Notes under the pieces: model-generated
Seen by the model: the letters and a program-made list of their open reading frames with translations, nothing else
What the model was told of the DNA's origin: nothing
Databases searched by the model: none
Source: JBCBKZ01 sp039026975
GTDB taxonomy: Bacteria > Bacteroidota > Bacteroidia > J057
DNA: 17,971 nucleotides
Reading direction: 5' to 3'
Assembly (NCBI GenBank): GCA_039026975.1
Contig: JBCCLI010000096.1
Span: forward strand, 1-17,971
Translations under genes and position numbers: made by a program
Shown: positions 16,255 to 17,971 of the stretch, one piece after another
Position numbering within the stretch: position 1 is the stretch's first letter
How the letters are laid out: each line of letters opens with the position of its first letter

Positions 16255-17322
16255 TTATTCCCTCACTCTTCCAAAGGCTAACGTTTTTAACATCCATTTA
16301 GGTAGCGCCTGCTCAGGATCGCGTTTCCGAAGGTTTAAATACCATCCGATACTTTTCATGATCGGAATTTTATGTGTTTCCACAAACTCTATTAACGTAC
16401 CATCAGGATCTTCTATATATGAGAAATGACCAGCTGCCTCCCCCATATCAAAGCTTTCTCCTGTGTCTCCTCTGCTATCTACGGTAAAAGGGAAGCCAGC
16501 AGCTTTACACATATCTTCTAACTCTGCCATCCCATTTATGTCAAAACATAAATGAATGAACCCCAGGTCTCCCCACAGCCTATCTTTATACATCTTTTGG
16601 GGCGTCCTTTCCTTAGCTTGGATGAGTTCTATACTGGTCAGCCCAAACATCTTACTAAAAGCACCTTTCCTGGCCTCTCTGTGCGTTAATAGCACCCTTC
16701 TAAATACCTCATTCCCGCCTGGCAGATGGTGAATATCATCAAACTTCCCTTCCTTATCATAGATAACCTGATCATATCCCAGGATATCAGAATACAGCTT
16801 CCTGGAAGTATCTATGTCACTCACTCCTATCAAAGCACCACTTATACCGCCAGTACTCCTGGGATCTCTTGAAAACCAGTCCTCTTCTTTGACTATTTGG
16901 AAGAGATTTCCATAAGGATCAGTGATGAAAAAATGAGGATTCCCGAGTGGATCGTGCTGAAGGCTGCCGGGCGTTAAGCCTTTACTCTGTAATTCTCTAT
17001 GTGTCCGGGGGACATCCATGCTCTTAATCTTGGCAGCATAAATACCAAGATCCCCTATAGAGATTTCAAAAGTTGGCGGTTGGGGGGTACGACTCACGTA
17101 CTGCCATATCTCCAGTCCACCACCACCCTGTATACTTATGGCTAGAATAGCATGTCTACTTTGAGGCTTACCATCTGTGTAAGGAAGCATACGGTTAGCT
17201 TCTGCTGCCTCATCAAAAATGGGGATATCCATCCCAAACGCTTTCCTGTACCATGCGAAAGCCTCCTGTACATTAGGAATTCCGACCCCTATTTGCTGAA
17301 TACCGCTGATTATGACGCCCAT
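16255..17322 (-). CDS. VOC-superfamily (glyoxalase/dioxygenase-fold) double-domain protein
   Basis: The 355-residue protein contains four beta-alpha-beta-beta-beta modules in two VOC halves, about 6-145 (starting IQQIGVGIPNVQEAFAWYRK) and 160-316 (SGALIGVSDIDTSRKLYSDI). Each half ends in the hallmark metal-site strand: DPYGNLFQIV at 135-144 and DPDGTLIEFV at 305-314. Candidate metal ligands are Glu71, His130 and Gln142 in the first half, and Glu232, His257, His299 and Glu312 in the second. The second half looks the better metal site, so the first may be structural, as in extradiol-type dioxygenases. VOC proteins also include isomerases, epimerases and resistance proteins, so the reaction is open. 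A basic 35-residue tail (317-355) follows. It is the first gene of the operon, 33 bases downstream of an excellent -33/-7 promoter. The protein is cytoplasmic, with no signal peptide. Confidence 0.92.
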   Translation of the reverse strand: MGVIISGIQQIGVGIPNVQEAFAWYRKAFGMDIPIFDEAAEANRMLPYTDGKPQSRHAILAISIQGGGGLEIWQYVSRTPQPPTFEISIGDLGIYAAKIKSMDVPRTHRELQSKGLTPGSLQHDPLGNPHFFITDPYGNLFQIVKEEDWFSRDPRSTGGISGALIGVSDIDTSRKLYSDILGYDQVIYDKEGKFDDIHHLPGGNEVFRRVLLTHREARKGAFSKMFGLTSIELIQAKERTPQKMYKDRLWGDLGFIHLCFDINGMAELEDMCKAAGFPFTVDSRGDTGESFDMGEAAGHFSYIEDPDGTLIEFVETHKIPIMKSIGWYLNLRKRDPEQALPKWMLKTLAFGRVRE

Positions 17323-17354
17323 ATGTTAGCTACTAGTCCTTTTTTTTATGGGGC

Positions 17355-17385
17355 CAAAGATAGTCAGCAATTACATAAGGCCAAA
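17355..17385 (-). promoter_or_regulatory. consensus Bacteroidota promoter of the VOC-BASS-acyltransferase operon
   Basis: On the minus strand TTTG (17385-17382) is followed by exactly 19 bases and then TATCTTTG (17362-17355), a full match to the TTTG-N19-TAnnTTTG consensus described for the Bacteroides primary sigma factor. Transcription would start near 17348, giving a leader of about 25 bases before the ATG at 17322. It lies downstream of the end of the broken SDR gene, so the operon is expressed independently of it. Confidence 0.75.
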
Positions 17386-17409
17386 GTACTCTACCTACCA
17401 GCTACAAGC

Positions 17410-17971
17410 CTAGGTAGGACTTACCTTTCTAGCAATACTGTAAAAAAGGGAAGGAAAAAATCTTCTGATCTGTAGTAAAAGAACCTCCCTATTCCCAATG
17501 TTCACCTCCTTTTTTCCCGAAGATACAGCTTTGAGAATTTTCCTGGCATATACATCTGCGGGGATTCCCTCCTCCTACCCTTTATCTATCTTACCATAGG
17601 TAGACCCATCATTATTGAGGGCAGGAACAGAAATTTGTGTTTGTATTCCCTCTGGATTCACAATGGTTACCTTCACCCCTTGATCATGAAGCTCTAGCCC
17701 CACCGTCTCAAAAAAACCATTCAAAGCATGTTTGGCAGCAGAGTAAGCGGACCGCATGGGAAACCCAAGCTTTCCTACCACACCACTAATAGCTGCTAAA
17801 TGTCCCTTCTCTCTTTGGATCATTTGGGGGAAGACCAGCTTAGTTCAGGCTACATGTCCGAAATAGTCTATCTCCATCAGCCTACGGTCTACGCTGAAGT
17901 CAGTCTCATGGGCTAAGCCACGCATACTTATCCCTCCATTATTGATGAGCATATCTATCTGGTGCGCTCCT
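17410..17971 (-). pseudogene. broken short-chain dehydrogenase/reductase (SDR), 5' part beyond the window
   Basis: In one uninterrupted frame from the window edge to TAG at 17410-17412 the translation follows an SDR enzyme of the DHRS7/YqjQ kind: DMLINNGGISMRGLAHETD, then DYFGHVA, TKLVFPQM, SAYSAAKHALNGFFETVGLE, VTIVNPEGIQTQIS, then GIPADVYARKILKAV and a natural end at RRFFPSLFYSIARKVSPT. Two stops interrupt it with no frameshift: TGA at 17845-17847, where relatives usually carry Leu, and TAG at 17575-17577. The catalytic Ser (expected 13 residues before the Tyr of YSAAK) is Gly in ISGVVG, and the PG after the last core strand reads PEG. Sequence 3' of both stops still matches well, so the damage looks recent. 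Only an 82-residue fragment could be made from the middle. Sequencing error is the main alternative for the stops, but not for the Ser change. Confidence 0.85.

Noticed and set aside
17575..17847. Stop-codon reassignment or programmed readthrough in the SDR gene
   Set aside because: Both TAG and TGA end intact genes in this same window, the two interrupting stops are of different kinds, and the catalytic Ser is also lost. Ordinary inactivation is simpler.

Overview
The window looks like chromosomal DNA of a free-living member of the Bacteroidota, probably a Cytophagales-type bacterium. The signs are two secreted proteins with C-terminal domains of the kind that address cargo to the type IX secretion system (T9SS), a DUF2341 protein, a promoter of the Bacteroidota form (TTTG-N19-TAnnTTTG), few Shine-Dalgarno sites and moderate-to-low GC. 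There are no rRNA, tRNA, CRISPR, phage or insertion-sequence features. Coding density is low, and several long gaps may hold decayed genes.

Layout. Bases 1-2536 hold a small secreted Thr/Ser-rich beta protein (407-1009) with a clear terminator, a second small secreted protein of unknown family (1151-1603), and about 0.9 kb with no recognisable gene. On the minus strand, 2537-5291 encodes a membrane-anchored or secreted DUF2341 protein and a class I photolyase with inverted repeats upstream. Bases 5630-6236 form a small transcription unit ending in a strong terminator: a 120-codon frame interrupted by a TAA, then a 65-residue protein resembling part of the ribosomal L7/L12 C-terminal domain. 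Then come a fatty acid hydroxylase family membrane protein (6450-7124) and an AlkD-like HEAT-repeat DNA glycosylase (7391-8083). A secreted M43 (pappalysin-type) metalloprotease with two Fn3 domains is on the minus strand at 8596-10437.

Signalling pair. A hybrid protein (10734-11951) has an intact receiver domain but a histidine kinase core that has lost its ATP-binding boxes. It is convergent with a complete PAS-GAF-HisKA-HATPase kinase (12017-13639) that has no receiver of its own. The second could supply phosphate to the first; this is inference from position and domain content.

The right end is a minus-strand operon: a double VOC-fold protein (16255-17322), a BASS-family sodium symporter (15285-16187) and a PlsC-like acyltransferase with a long C-terminal membrane region (13868-15253). 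It is driven by a textbook Bacteroidota promoter at 17355-17385. Upstream of it lies an SDR dehydrogenase gene (17410 to beyond the edge) broken by TGA and TAG in frame and lacking the catalytic serine. Genuine genes in this window end with TAA, TAG and TGA, so these stops are best read as pseudogenisation rather than a changed code.

I see no clear-cut new multi-gene defence or biosynthetic system. The best candidates for novelty are the pseudokinase-receiver/kinase pair, the small L7/L12-like unit, and the VOC-BASS-acyltransferase operon.
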